A stretch of DNA of 64,000 nt from Lingula anatina (Eukaryota; Brachiopoda; Lingulata; Lingulida; Lingulidae): contig NW_019775447.1 in assembly GCF_001039355.2 (NCBI RefSeq), positions 379,758-443,757 of the forward strand, in the 5' to 3' direction. The notes under the pieces were generated by a model. The model searched no databases and had not been told where the DNA came from. It saw nothing but the letters and a program-made list of their open reading frames with translations. Positions 14,286 to 35,007 of the stretch are shown here, one piece after another. Both the position numbers and the translations under genes were made by a program. The first letter of the stretch is position 1, and every line of letters starts with the position of its first letter.

Positions 14286-14359
14286 CCCTGCACATGAGAA
14301 CGACACGCCGAAGTGCAGTACGTCATCAACTTGCGCGCTGCGTATCACGTGACTCCAAG
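14286..14359. promoter_or_regulatory. bidirectional promoter MRPS16/PSMC3 (copy A)
   Basis: Only 74 bases separate the MRPS16 leader-exon donor (14285) from the PSMC3 start codon (14360), including the MRPS16 leader itself. Visible motifs: CRE-like TACGTCAT (14319-14326), an NRF1-like GC core TTGCGCGCTGCG (14331-14342), an E-box in ATCACGTGAC (14344-14353) and AAGATGGCG at the start codon, which resembles a YY1/initiator site. No TATA box is seen. The same arrangement is in copy B at 20656-20729. Confidence 0.65.
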
Positions 14360-17506
<3,147 letters not shown>

Positions 17507-17882
17507 TAAACCAATAACCAGTAACTGTAATAAGCCTCTATAAAAGTAATGAAGACTGGATATTATGTTTTAAAACAGAGGTCACAATATTTCCCTCTTA
17601 TCAGAAGGCCTTCAGGTGAACCGNTTAAAATATATCATCAACATTTCTAAAGCTATGCATCATTTCAACTTGAAAAATTTCATCACTGAATACTAGCTAT
17701 TGTACAAATAAAGAAGCATTTTATAAACAGCTGAATGTTTAAATATGTGAACTAATTGAAACAATTACTGATATTATAATGTTAGTGAAAACAATGTGTA
17801 GATTTAAAACTTTAAAACTTTTAAAATATAAATGTCAAAGCCTGAAAGAAAAAAGTCATTTTTGGGAGTAAAAATGAATAAA

Positions 17883-17940
17883 ATGGTTATTACTAGTCAT
17901 TTCCAGTCATTATGGTTATTACTAGTCATTTCCAGTCATT
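17883..17940 (+). repeat. 29 bp tandem duplication (copy B only)
   Basis: The unit at 17883-17911 is repeated at 17912-17940 (atggttattactagtcattt...). Copy A has it once (11762-11790). It is a simple allelic slippage difference. Confidence 0.85.
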
Positions 17941-18740
17941 CCCTGCATATTCTGATGATGATCAGGTTAACCATAGAATGGGGATTACCAGGCAGATATT
18001 AACATCACTGCTGCAGTGTAGGACTTGAGGAGGTGAGGTAAGTAAATGATTTGAGAGCCCCTGCATCACAGTGGACATGCTACCTGGTTGTCATTTTACA
18101 GTTATGTGGACCTTTATCTTTCCTACATTAGCACGATTAGTACACACTAGTATGATATCAGAATCTGTAAATAGGAGTGTTAATGCATAAAAGTTTGTGC
18201 TACTTGTAGCATATCATTTGTATTTGTATTTGCAAGTGCACTTGTATTGGTTCATGCACCAATTCAATATCATGCAAGTCTTTTTATTCCAGTTATGCAG
18301 CAGTACTACCACTTCTGCATGCAATTTGTAATTGTTGTCACATTGAAAGTTTTTGACACAAGGTGTTATGATGCCCTGCCTGCATAACATGCAACTTGTT
18401 AGCACGAAATTCATGCGTTAGCACTCCTATTAGCAGTTTCTGATATGTACTGGCTGTTCTAAAGCTCCGTCCATGTGAAAACTAGTTGACTTTACAGGAG
18501 TATGCAAATTGAGGAGATGAGAGGTACCTGTAAGATAAAATATATGGGAGCTCCCACATCATGGTGGATGCGCAAACTGGTTTTCATTTTACTCTTTTTG
18601 AAGCCTTTGCTTTCATGCGTTAGAACAGCTAGTACATATCAGAAACCATTAATAAGGAGCAGTGCAGATGATAACAGGTGGTGCTAGTTGTATGTTTACG
18701 CATATTGCCATAAAAAGTGTCACCAGCCTCCAGAGTATAA

Positions 18741-18988
18741 GGCTTCATTCACATGGAATGTCTATTTTCTAAAAATCTATTTTCTATTTGCGGTATCTTA
18801 TGATCATGGTCTGTGCCCTGAATATCCCGCGGCATAATTACTGGCAGCGCTTACAGTAACTTAAAGTAACTGGCTTGCGCTGATAGTAATTACGCCGCGA
18901 GATATTCAGGGCACAGACCGTGATCCCAAGATATACCGGGAATAGAAAATAGATTTTTAGAAAATAGACTTTCCATGTGAACGAAGCC
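18741..18988. mobile_element. foldback MITE, family 2, PIF/Harbinger-like (copy B only)
   Basis: A 248 bp near-complete palindrome with terminal repeats GGCTTCATTCACATGGAA and TTCCATGTGAACGAAGCC. Target duplications are TAA on both sides (18738-18740 and 18989-18991). The other allele shows the empty site with one TAA (12583-12585, 'gagtataagatttc'). The arms pair over most of their length (for example 'ctgtgccctgaatatc' with 'gatattcagggcacag'). The 3 bp TWA target and GG...CC ends fit the PIF/Harbinger superfamily. It has no ORF, so it must move by a transposase encoded elsewhere. Confidence 0.85.
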
Positions 18989-20010
18989 TAAGATTTCTAG
19001 CCCTTTTTACATTGCATGCTGCTTTGTAACTACTGACTTGGGGACTGACTGTGTAGAAACATGACTAAGAACAGGTGGTACATGTACTACCACATGGGCA
19101 ATGTTTTGACTTAACTGCACACTTTGGAAGATGCACTGTATCAAATTGTATTTCCTATATTGTATGCACCTGTGGCCCAAAATTCTATCACTTTGCCTAA
19201 TTCACAAAGACATTTCTCTACTCAGAAAAATCCTAGAATCAAAGTTTAAACTGTATGTTCATGCCTGTCTCCTCTATTCTTACCTGGCAAATTTCAAGGT
19301 TCAATGACATTATTTAGTGGGTGAAAATCAAGTGGACCAACTTAAGACTCATTTTTGAAAGTGGCTTTTAAAAAATGACAGACATTTTGTCACTAATACT
19401 TGAATGACTTTTGATCAATGCGATACATTGTAGACCAAATATTCTAATGGTTTATTCAAATCAAATATGCAGCTATCTGTGTATTAAATTTCAAGTCTTG
19501 GGCTTAATTAGAAAAAATATCATGTGTGGACCCTACCTTAAATACCATGAATATGGTGCTAGTAATTTGTAACTTATTAGGCAGAAAATTAAGGTAAGCA
19601 AGAAATAAATTAAAAAAAATTTTTTAAAATACATTTTATGGTGGATATACTTTTCCTTTTGCCTTCAGGTGGGCCACTAGATTTTGGTCTTACATGCTAC
19701 GTGTCAACTGCAGTTAAGTACCTAGCATGTCATATTTATGAACACACAATTTTACGAAAAAGGCAGAAAACTCGACGCAAGTTCTCAGATGTCATTGAAA
19801 ATTCGGAATTTGAATTGTTTAACATGTTTGTTGCAAGGTCTGCTAGGTCTATATGACGTAAACACGAGAGGAGACAAAGTGGCTGCGGGTCTTTAAATGG
19901 TGCTGCTAAAAGAGTAGGCAGATGGTGAGCAAACTATAGGTCCAATTTAATGTCTTCGCATCTTCGGTGGTTCCAAGTCTAAAACAGTTTTGCTAAATTT
20001 TATGTCTACA

Positions 20011-20260
20011 GGACCATTCCCACAGATATTTGGATCGATCTATCTCCCTGGGGAGTCTCACTTAATTGCTATCAACTTGGCCAGCTTACTATAAATGTCT
20101 GTCACGCCTAGTAAAGCTGTTAGGGGGTAATTATCTAACCCTCTAGCTGATTCGATAGGCGTGACAGACATTTAAGCCGGTTTAGTTGATAGCAATTTAG
20201 TGAGACTCCCCAGGGAATTAGACCGATCCAGATGGATCGATCAAGGCATGGGAACCCAGC
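20011..20260. mobile_element. foldback MITE, family 1 (allele of 13839-14084)
   Basis: Same element as at 13839-14084, with the same inverted arms and ends. In this copy, foreign sequence follows immediately after GGGAACCCAG. Confidence 0.7.
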
Positions 20261-20441
20261 GTTTTATAAAAGTAGAACATCACAAAATTGGGAGGACTTC
20301 AGACAAATGCGAAACAAATGTGCAAAACTCCGGAGGAACAGTATTAAAAACTATTTTATGGAGAGATGTACAGGAGGTGCAAAAAACCCAAATTTCTGGA
20401 AAACAATTAAACCGTTTGTGAGCAAAAAATCAAACTCTGGC
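20261..20441 (+). pseudogene. LINE reverse-transcriptase ORF fragment (copy B only)
   Basis: One frame reads through about 60 codons with a pattern seen between the endonuclease and RT domains of non-LTR retrotransposons: FRQMRNKCAKLRRNSIKNYF followed by NPNFWKTIKPFVS. It starts directly after the MITE end and stops at the single N at 20442. Fifteen further bases then lead back to the sequence shared with copy A ('tactataaatatt'). Copy A lacks it altogether. It is either a LINE insertion whose interior was not assembled (hidden by the N) or a misjoin. Confidence 0.65.
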
Positions 20442-20442
20442 N
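20442..20442. other. single ambiguous base inside LINE insertion
   Basis: An isolated N between LINE-like sequence and allelic sequence. It probably stands for a collapsed gap of unknown length. Confidence 0.6.
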
Positions 20443-20729
20443 TATTGTATTGTAGCGTACTATAAATATTAAATGGGTAGAAGTGCATGGGTTCCAGTAA
20501 ATTAAATTGTAATTTATATCATGGTGCATGGTCAAATTGTCATAACTTGTTTGCATGCTGATCTATTTTCACCGGTGCCTTTTTCTTTGACATTATAAAT
20601 CATTTAAAAGATTCGCAGATATATGAAAGTGAGAGACAAATCAAAGCTACTCACCCCCTGCACATGAGAACGACACGCCGAAGTGCAGTACGTCATCAAC
20701 TTGCGCGCTGCGTATCACGTGACTCCAAG

Positions 20730-25549
<4,820 letters not shown>

Positions 25550-25809
25550 TTTATGCTGATACAGATGTAATGAGACAATAAGTGAGCTGTTAAGATTAAC
25601 ATTGTAGTAGATACGTGAAATATGGTGTTGGTGGTATGTTCAAAGCCATCTGTACCTTGGCTTTCCAGTTACTTAAGGATGTTGCCAGCAGTTGTAGTGT
25701 TATGAACATTGATGTTAAAATGAGTATCCACTGCAGTTAAAAACAAGAAGAGACAATTTTGCATTTACCATATTGTGAAAGTTCCCTTCAAATGTGTAAA
25801 CAATGTTGA

Positions 25810-25815
25810 AATAAA
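25810..25815 (+). terminator. PSMC3 polyadenylation signal
   Basis: AATAAA, 261 bases after the stop codon, in 'gttgaaataaagagag'. Confidence 0.6.
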
Positions 25816-27159
25816 GAGAGTTAGCATATGCACTGCAAAGGGCAGATTGCGAAAAAGGTTTCATTTCTTTAATGTACCTAACATGTATCTATGACCTGTT
25901 AATGGTTTTAAGTTTGAAAAAAAAAAAAAAATGGACGGTCCATGAATGCACCTCTTTATGTCTTTTCAAATCATTTAAGTTGGATAGAAGCATTGTATAT
26001 GTAGGATAGAAAAAACTTGCTTTTCCTTTTTTTATTTTTGAAAAATTTTGCACTGGGAGGACAAATCAGTGACTATATTCTACTCGGATATAGTTTATTT
26101 TTTGCGTTTTTCATGTCAAGCAGTTGGCCCAATTATTTTAAAAAATTTGGTCCCAACCCCTTTTATAGGTGCAAAAAAAAAAAAAAAAAAATGCCAAATT
26201 GAATTAAAATACTATTTTCACCAACTCAACAGTTCGGCTGGACTGATAAATTATTGTTCCATTTCTGCCCTGGTACAAAATATTTAACTGCCTTTTTAGG
26301 TTTATGACCAATTATTAGCAATTCTGTAGAAATCCAAGTTTTAATTGATATTCACAAAATGACAACATTCACCTCATATAAAAAAGAAATTGATTTCTTT
26401 TAGGCAAGTTTATCAAGCTGAATATTAACTTGTAAATTAATATTTTAAACTTCTCATTAAGTACGTTGCAGCAAAGTGATGTTGCACAAAAGTACATGCG
26501 TAAAATATGAAAGAATTCATTAATCTCACAAAATATGTATTTGAAAGGAAAATGTAATGGCAACATTCATTTGCTCATGATGCAATTTTAGTGGATGAAC
26601 ATCTGACAGAATATTTGTCCAAATGTCATGCACAAGCTTTTTCATTACACCTCAACATGACCAATAACAGACAAATATTTTTTGATTCAATCTAAGTTGT
26701 AACATGTAAAGTCTATTACATATCAATACCGTCCTTGTTACAAAAGCACCAAGCTAGCATTTAAGGTACACAGTGTAGGGTTTTCGTAAAAAAAAAATTC
26801 TCGGCAGTAACGAGTATTTTCCTCTGCCTAAAGCACCTTTGATCCTATTTTCCTGACACTTGCCTTCATATTGTTATATTCTGAGAAATTTGGATTGTGT
26901 GAGATATAAAACTAATGATTGAGTTTCATCAGGATTCACCAAACTTGATAATTATTTGCAAAATTAAATTGTGGCTTTTATCTGTTGAAATGTGATCAAA
27001 GAGTATTACCTGTCCTCAAAAGTACAACGTGGGTAATGCACTTAATGTGTTTATAATCCTACACTTTGTCACCTTATCTGCAATTGAAAAACAGCATTTT
27101 TTTAATTCATAAACATTTCACAGCACAACTTCTTTCATTTTACACTACAGAAATCATTT
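25816..27159. other. intergenic, tail-to-tail PSMC3/ZNF
   Basis: No exon-like sequence. The right side is 3' UTR of the zinc finger gene, with a possible minus-strand ATTAAA signal at 27106-27101. Several A/T homopolymers occur (25917-25931, 26173-26190). Confidence 0.6.
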
Positions 27160-30100
27160 TCAGTCACTATCTTCATTTGACCTGCTTAATTTCTTCTGTA
27201 TGATTTTAGCAAGGTCAACTTTTTTATGTTGATACCGATGTCGAGATTCATTTTTTTGAAAGGTACTTTCATCGTCATCCTCATCTGATTTGGCACTATC
27301 AATTTGAGACCGTTTCTCCTTAAAGTATTTTGAACACTTCCCATCTGATTTATCAGGGCTGCCTCTACGTTTTCTTGGAAGTTTTGCTCCAACATATTCA
27401 CCCCAATCTTCATCCTCTAGATCCTCTTCTTCTAGACTCTCCTTTCTCTTTTTACGAGGTTTACGGCTCTTTCTTTTCCCTCTGTTAGGAGATTGAGCAT
27501 CACCAGTGTTACTCTCTTCATCATCTTCTTGCTCTTTCCTGCTTTGGGCATTTTCACCCATTTCTGACAAAATAAGGGCAGCTTCTTCTGGAGTACATGT
27601 CTCTGTATCTGGAATCTTCATTCCATGCTTTCCCTTTTGATGCCTGTGTAAGTTTCCTGGCAAATTAATAAGGACCATATCACCTGATTCATCTATCTTA
27701 AATACTGTATATTATATTAAGTATTCATCTATATTAAATGTATGTTTGAGTTTCTCATATGCAAATTATATAATATTTACGATAAGATAACATGTTTTAC
27801 CTTTCATTGTAAAAGAACTTCCACAAAAGCAGACATGTGGCTTGTTCCCTTCATGCATGTACATATGACCCTGTAAGTTATGAACTCTTCCAAACTGCTT
27901 TCCTGTAAAATAATGCATTCATACATGTGCATTTTTCTTCAGCTATATAAACTATCAGTGCTATTAAAATAAGTTTTTCTAGCAAACACTATATTCAGCT
28001 TTGACACTATAATTGCTGTTCTTGTCAGTAATATTTTTTGTAACCAGGAAATGCTAAAATAAATGACATACTCTGTGAGACTATGAATGTGTGAAAACCC
28101 ATATGCCATGCTTTGAACCAAGTCTTCTGCCCTCTGAAAGCTAAAGCTACATCTTAGTCCTATCCAAAGGCACAAATGACAAGGAAAAAATCTATTACCC
28201 TGACCGCAGGAAAAGTACGATACATGATAACTACTTACCATACCCTTCAAACATATTAGGGAATTTAGCTTTACCAAGCTTTACTGCTCCTTTTTCTTAT
28301 TATATGTCAACTTACCACAAACATTGCACTTAAAAGGCTTTTCATCAGCATGAACCACCTGATGAGCTTTGAGTGTTTGCGGCTGCGAGAACATCCGATC
28401 ACATTTGTCACATTTAAATTTGCGGTCTTGGTCATGAAGAAGCTGATGACGAACCATGTTGGCTTTCTGATTAAATGCCCTGTCACAGACTGGACATTTG
28501 TGTGGTTTTAGACCACTGTGAGTAAATTGATGTGCTTTCAAGTGATGCTCCTAAAACAAAAGCAATGTATTCTCAAAAGTAATAAAATCATCTTTAAAGT
28601 TTTTCAAATTTTTCACATCTTGAGAATGTTAAATAATTTTACACACTTTAAACTTAAAAAAAATTGTACAAAGTATATATTAACATACACATAATATGAA
28701 CAGAATTAAATTTTCCCAACATAAGTAATATTGAGAGTTATTCATTAATTTGGCTTTTTTATTTGTGTTCAAGCAAGGTGCTGAGCTATCTAAATCTACC
28801 TTCATAAAATCCATTCCACACTCTTTACAAATGAAAGGCCTTTTTCCAGAATGCTTCAGCATATGGTCCCGCAACTGGCTGGGGTAATGGAAAACTCTGT
28901 CACATTCAGTGCACTTATGATCCATCTTAATACCTCTCTTTTTTCCTGGACTGGGATCCTTTGAGTCTTCATCTGTTCCTGATGCATTTCCAGGTTCTTC
29001 TTTTCTAAAACAACAGTTTTTAAATCTGACGCATAAACAACTGGTATAAACTGGATATAGTTTATATGTTTCTGATAAAATATAATTAACATTTCTAATA
29101 TAGAAATATTTCAATAAGAAAAACGTTTCTAATGCAGGGTATGGAATATAAAGAATGCAAATGTATGGGATTCCACAGACTGGTGTTTACAAATGATGCA
29201 ATCTCAAATTAATGATAATCAGTAGCTTACTTTGGCTTATTAATGTGCTGATGCTCTATGTGTATTCTTAGCTCGCTAGGATAGGCAAATCCTCTACCAC
29301 AATGATCACACTGATGAGGTTTAGTGTCCATGTGGGTTGCCATATGGCGCTTCAGATGGCTTACTTGAGTGAAAGACTTTCCACACTTCTCACAGCTATG
29401 AGGTCTGGAATTTGTGTGAGTCAACATGTGGGTATGTAAGTGACTTAGTTGTTTAAAGAGACGTCCACATACTAAACAGCAATGTGGTTTGATGCCATTG
29501 TGTCCTAGGACATGAGTTACAAGGTTATGTTTTGTGGTATAAGTTTTTTCACACATGTTACACTTCCAACGTTTTTGGTCACCCATGGTCACAAGCTGAT
29601 CATCCGATATCTGAACATTTACTTCCATTCTGTCAATAGGCAAGCTGGACATAACCATTAAATCATCAAGCTCATCTTCTTGCTCCTTTTGTTCAGAAGA
29701 AGACAGTTTGCGTTTGTAATGGGCCTCACGCTTCTTGAATGGTTTCAGTATTTTAGTTGGGGATTTCTTAATAACCATGCTGTCACTGCTATCATTTGCA
29801 GGCTCTTGGATTTGTGAAGGATTTTTTGTTTCTGAGGATTGTGTTTTTTCATCTTCTTGGTTCACTTCCTCCTGTGCACTTTCTCCTCCTGAATCTGAAT
29901 CACTATAATTACTATATTCCTCATCAGACTGTTTATCATTAGTGTTCTTTTCTTTCTTTGATTCATTTTTCTTATGTGAAAACTCTAAGTTTTCTTCTCC
30001 TCTGTCTGACCTATAAGATTTGTCCAAGCCACCAGCTGTCTCCATGTCCATTTCTGTTTTTCTTGGCCAATTCTCTGATGCTGGGACTTGATCTACTATT

Positions 30101-31174
30101 TGATGCCTGTTTTCTATTTGATTTGTACCTAATCCACTTGGAGCATCATTTATAGTTTGTCCTGAACCACAGCCAACTTCTTCAGGAAAGGGTATTCTTT
30201 TGGGTGGATGCTGAGAAATAGTTTGATCTGATGATCTGTTATAAATGTCTCTTTTATTATCCCGCTCTTTATATCGCTTTTCAAAATGGCGGATAGCATT
30301 CATGACTTTCTGTGCATTATCATCTTCATTAGGCTGAATAAGATGAGGAGGCATTAATGGAGGACCAACCTTCCTAGGCACAGTCTTATCTTCAAAGCGT
30401 GGTTTGGTCACAAAGCTGGATACACTGCCATGCATGCTCCCAGCTGACCCAAGAGTACTTCTCATAGAGGCATCCAGACCATAGCCAAAGCCGGGAGTTG
30501 GCCCAATAGAATCAAATGATGGACCCATTCCTGAAATTAACAAACCAAATAACTATTTGCTTTGTTATTGTATTAGTGTGTTTATTTGCTTTATTATTAC
30601 AAACCAAAATAATTAATTTCTATTGAATTAATGATAAATTTTAACTATCAAAACATTTAATTTTGAAATCAACATTCCAAAAATTAAACAAGACAAAAGT
30701 TGCATGGTGACAAGTTGACAACATATAATAATAACAAAGCAGTCATACCATAGAACTTATCAGAAGTGAAGCTCCATCACTTTTTCTAAATTGTTATGTA
30801 TATGCAACATGTTAAGCACTAGTTGTTATATGACATCCGAATATAAATGTACTGGATTATGGACTAGCAGAATGCATAGTATGAAGTCTTGATATACTAC
30901 ATAAATCACTTCCTAATTCTGACTCTGGCATAAATTTTAATTCTGAATTATTCAGCTGAACAATCATACCTCTATTTCCATGAAAACCAGGGTCCATGCC
31001 TAAGTCAGATGAGTAATCTGGCAAGTAGAGAGGTGATGGAAACATGCCCTCTCTGTATCTATGTCTTTGTCCCCCATGACCTATGTGCATATATGGTGGA
31101 ACAGGATCTGAGTCTTGTACTAAAGGACAGCTGAAATCTAACTGACCCAAATCATCTCCTGGAAATCCATCCAT
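27160..31174 (-). CDS. ZNF710: C2H2 zinc finger protein, ZNF710/ZNF366 family
   Basis: Nuclear DNA-binding protein of 847 residues built from six phased coding exons: 31174-30970, 30530-29231, 29004-28800, 28550-28316, 27902-27801 and 27656-27160. The 5' UTR is split (acceptor before 31188; likely leader exon ending at 31909, GTAAGA donor). Residues 1-385 are disordered and rich in S, D and E. Fingers 1-4 (from about residue 389) end exon 2. An acidic linker of about 30 residues follows, then fingers 5-10 (about 531-690), then a K/R/E-rich tail. Fingers 5-10 have the distinctive series FHYPSQLRDHM, ECGMDFMKEHHLKAH, QKANMVRH, QPQTLKAHQVVH and GRVHNLQGHMYMH expected for the vertebrate pair ZNF366 (DC-SCRIPT) and ZNF710. 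As a pre-duplication gene it would be co-orthologous to both; the WDR93/PEX11 linkage favours the ZNF710 name. The last finger has Cys-Phe-Cys instead of C-X2-C. Confidence 0.88.
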
Positions 31175-31909
31175 GGCTGCAGAGATTTCTGAAACAGATA
31201 AGTACTTGAGTCAATTTCCTTTTATTCATACAGGCAATCAGATGACCATTTAAACACTGAGTGATGAAAGTAAAACTGCAAATGACACATCGAAATAAAT
31301 TCCAGGTGAAACTGAAAGACACCAAATGATAGGCCTATGGACAGAAATGATGGTGCAATGCAATTTTGAAAAGACAAATTACTTATTATCTTTGCATGAA
31401 ACAAATATAAAAATTAAGAGAAACATAACAATATACTGATTTCAATTACCAGAGAAGTATTTTAAAAGCAGACCATATCCATGCCATAAAATTAATTTAA
31501 AGGTGATGAATTGCGAAAGTGACCCCTCTATAATCAATGCTATTTCAGTCATTTCAAGAAGAAAACAGGTTCAAATTCACCAGTTCTTACATGACACTTG
31601 CCTGTAACCTTGTTTTGTCGCCGTTCAAAATTCAAAGAATTAATGACAATGGTTGTTACATTTAACTTATTTCTTAAAATGTAAGGTTCATATCTATAAT
31701 AATTGGGTCAATGAAAAGAAGGCAAGATGGCGGAGTGAGAGAACGAAAGAACGTCAACAAAGGAAAAAAGAATGTCGAGTAATCCACTAAAACAAGTCTA
31801 TGGAGCAAATAAAGAGAGAAAACACCATGAGAATATGCATAAAATAAAGAAACAAATGTATTGCTTTAAATTAAAACAAAAAATATATTCTGACAAAATA
31901 ATTCTTACC

Positions 31910-32188
31910 TTCCCTCTTTCCGTGCTTTCTTCCTCCTTCTTTTCCGGCTGCTTTTCTGGTTTTGTCACGTGGCAAGAGAAGCTTTGAACAGTGACAACAC
32001 TAATATTAGCAGTATGAAAAATGGAAATGTCCCACCCACTAGTTTAGTTTCATTTAATTCAAAGCACAATTTTTTGGTTGTTAAGAGAGCATTTTTTTAA
32101 AATTCTGAACATAGAATACATGAAGTTATGTTGCTATTTCCATCTGGATGCAATTTTCTCCCATTTCGGCGTTGAACGCACGCGGAAA
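31910..32188. promoter_or_regulatory. bidirectional promoter region ZNF/RBM8A
   Basis: On the minus strand a leader exon reads ...GCACGGAAAGAGGGAAG with a GTAAGA donor at 31908. It is preceded by GCAGCCGGAAAAG (an ETS-like core) and an E-box CACGTG (in 'tgtcacgtggcaag', about 31964-31975). On the plus strand RBM8A starts at 32189 within GAAAATGGCGGAC, a YY1-like context. A second AAGATGGCGG lies at about 31724. No TATA box is evident. The extent is inferred from the two leader positions. Confidence 0.5.
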
Positions 32189-35007
32189 ATGGCGGACGAC
32201 ATTGTTGATCTTCAAGAGGCGAATGAGGAATTCGAAGTTGACGAAGAAGGAGATCGTAAGTAAAAACCGATCATCTTGCAAAGATTCAAAAGTAGTTCTC
32301 CTATTGCAAAAATTATTGAGTTCATTGTAGTGCAACAGATAATGTATTTATTTGAGTGCTTTCACGTTTGTCTGTGCCGTGAACCTGACTCGGCCGGACT
32401 CGTCTCCCTTCATTGAAATAAAAATCTTGACTTATTAAGATTACAGAACTCACTACGAAATTACTGCTGTGGTATTTTTGTTGTTAATAACATTGATTAC
32501 ATATAACATGTGTGGTTTGTTTATTTTTGATACATGTAAAATGGTTAAATGAAGTGATTTTAGTCTAGATACAAGTTGCTGAACTGACGAACAACTTCAG
32601 TGATATATAACATGTGTTTTGTTTATTTTTGATACATGTTAAATGGTTAAATGAAGTGATTTTAGTCTAGATACAAGTTGCTGAACTGACTAACAGTGAT
32701 GCACATACTGTGTGCTTACTTTTGTGTGTATATTTATACATAAATCTGTAACCTGTCATTGTAAGTCTAAGTTAAGGATGCATTTATTTGATATTTTTCT
32801 TTGAGTTAATGTTATTTAGGCCATGCAATACTAGTGAAAATATAAGGCTATTAATTTATTAATCTATTCAATTATTTATTTTGAAGAGGGGCTACAAAAA
32901 CTGAAGGAAAAGGCCAGGAAAAGGAAAGGAAGAGGGTTTGGATCAGGTATGGGTTTTCTCTTTCGTCACATACCTTCCCATATTAAAGTAATATTCTCTC
33001 CTATTAATATTAAAGTAGTATTCATCAAGTTTGAATTTTCACAGTATATGAGTTTTCACAGTTTTCCAGAGGTCATTGGTTTTAAAGCTTCATACATTTA
33101 ATCGGTGTATTTGGGTCTGTGATTTGATTTGTTATATATTCAAGATAAGGAGTAAAACTTTAAGACAGATTATCTATATTCAAACTGAGAGCAGTATTTT
33201 GGCAATGTATGTTTTTGGAGTTTTATCATTTTCTTTTGTTTTAGATGGAGCAACCAGAACAAATGTAGAAGATTATGAGGCCATGGATGTGGATGAAGAA
33301 GGGGGTCCTGGACCTCAGAGATGTGAGTCAAACAACCAATTAGGAACAGTTATTAACCTATTTCAGACAAAAAATACTTATTTTACAAAACATGTACATA
33401 TAGAAAAAGAATATCATGTTTTATGATCACATGCTTTTTATACATTTTTCTTTTGAATTAATATCTTATATTCAACAATAATTAATGATTTTTTTTAGCT
33501 GTAGAAGGATGGATCCTGTTTGTCACAGGGGTACATGAGGAAGCACAGGAAGATGATATATATGATAAATTCTCAGAGTATGGAGAAATAAAGAACATTC
33601 ATCTAAACCTTGATAGAAGAACTGGTTTCCTTAAAGTAAGTATATGTCGTAGAGGTTTAAGTAAGTAAGTAAGTTTATTAAGACATGGCAACCAAAAGGT
33701 TGAAGTTATACATAAAATGGAGTGAGAATAAAATTTACAAATTTACAAATTAAAATTTTGATATATAATATAGGATATGCGAATAGAACTTAATGAGATT
33801 TAAAAAAAAAAAAGGATAAAGTAAAATAAATAAATAAGGTTGGATATGACATTTAGAGTCTCAAATAAACAAAAACTAGACAACAATGCTGGCAAACATA
33901 CAGACACCATACAAGAAACAAGCCACCAAAGCTGGCAAATGTTCAGATATTATGTAGAAAAAGTGCACAAAATAATGTTTTGACCAATTTTGATGCACTG
34001 TTACATAATGCTTTAAAATAGCATAATCACTCACCCTCTCATATTATGTACTACAGGTAACATGGACATTGAAAAACTAGCAAGTGAATCAATTCCATGT
34101 GATATAAAAGCCACTGAAAAAGATTTTTGTGTGAAATTTTCATTTTTCACACATAAAAAAAAAATTACCGTAAATGTAAACTGATCATGCTGATTTTCAA
34201 AAATGACCTGACGCTTTGCCAAACAAAGTTACTCAATAAATTTAAAGTAAAACAAAAATACAGTTTGGAAGTTATGGGGCAAATGTCACCAAAATTGTGC
34301 AAAAAAAAAAAAAAAGAACAATTACAGTAAAAGTAAACCAATCATGCTGATTTTCCTTAGCAACTGGCCTCTTTACCAAAGTAAGTCACTCTGTAAATTT
34401 ATAGTAAAACAAAAATACGGTTTGGAAGTTATGGGATGAACATCGTGTGTCTGACAGTCATGGCGCGGACAGATAGACTAATCAGAATATATACAGACAC
34501 TTACATTGTCTGTATATAAAAATATCTAAACGTCATTTCCTTTCTGCAGATATTTTCGATTTATATTGTTACTTGGTTTATTAAAGGGCTATGCACTGGT
34601 GGAATACGAGACATTCAAAGAAGCCCAATCAGCAATAGAAGCTTTAAATGGTTCAGACATACTTGGACAGAAAATAAGTGTTGACTGGTGTTTTGTAAGA
34701 GGCCCCACAGCTAAGAAAAACAGGTAAATTGATAAATACATGTATTTCATGTGAAATTGTTCAAAGTATTGAAAAAGTCATATTTCTTAAACCATTAAAG
34801 GATTTTCCAGAGTATGCAGTGAAATGTCAACCTGTACATTTGTTGATGTGAGCATTTGAACAAAAAAAGAGCCAATCAATCACCATATTGTTCGATGTTG
34901 ATATAAAGATTCTGGACTTCTTTCTCAACCTATGCTTTAATGCCAAGTTGTTGTGCCTTTTCAGTGGCAGCAGCAGAAGAAGGCGAAGTAGTGATAAGAG
35001 ACGATAA
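32189..35007 (+). CDS. RBM8A: RNA-binding protein 8A (Y14), exon junction complex core
   Basis: Y14 pairs with MAGOH in the exon junction complex deposited on spliced mRNA. Six exons, all in phase: 32189-32255, 32887-32946, 33245-33322, 33499-33635, 34587-34723 and 34965-35007. They give 173 residues (human 174). The N-terminus [20 protein letters not shown] is the conserved acidic start, followed by a basic [11 protein letters not shown] segment. A single RRM spans about residues 73-151, with RNP2 ILFVTG (74-79) and RNP1 KGYALVEY (114-121). The C-terminus [14 protein letters not shown] is a short RS-like tail. Length, domain order and terminal motifs all agree with the family. Intron 1 carries an 86-88 bp direct repeat and intron 4 carries a dispersed repeat. 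The 3' UTR probably contains a MITE (35291-35513). Confidence 0.96.
32501..32690 (+). repeat. two-copy direct repeat in RBM8A intron 1
   Basis: Units at about 32501-32588 and 32605-32690 share 'tttgtttatttttgatacat', 'atggttaaatgaagtgattt' and 'tagatacaagttgctgaactgac', separated by 16 bases. This is a recent local duplication. Confidence 0.9.
34167..34520 (+). repeat. dispersed stem-loop repeat in RBM8A intron 4 (copy 3)
   Basis: Two tandem units (about 34167-34278 and 34324-34436) share 'atcatgctgatttt', 'agtaaaacaaaaatac' and 'gtttggaagttatggg'. They are followed by 'catcgtgtgtctgacagtcatgg' and a terminal hairpin TATATACAGACA ... TGTCTGTATATA before an A-tail. The organisation matches the copy at 340-762. 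Confidence 0.6.
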
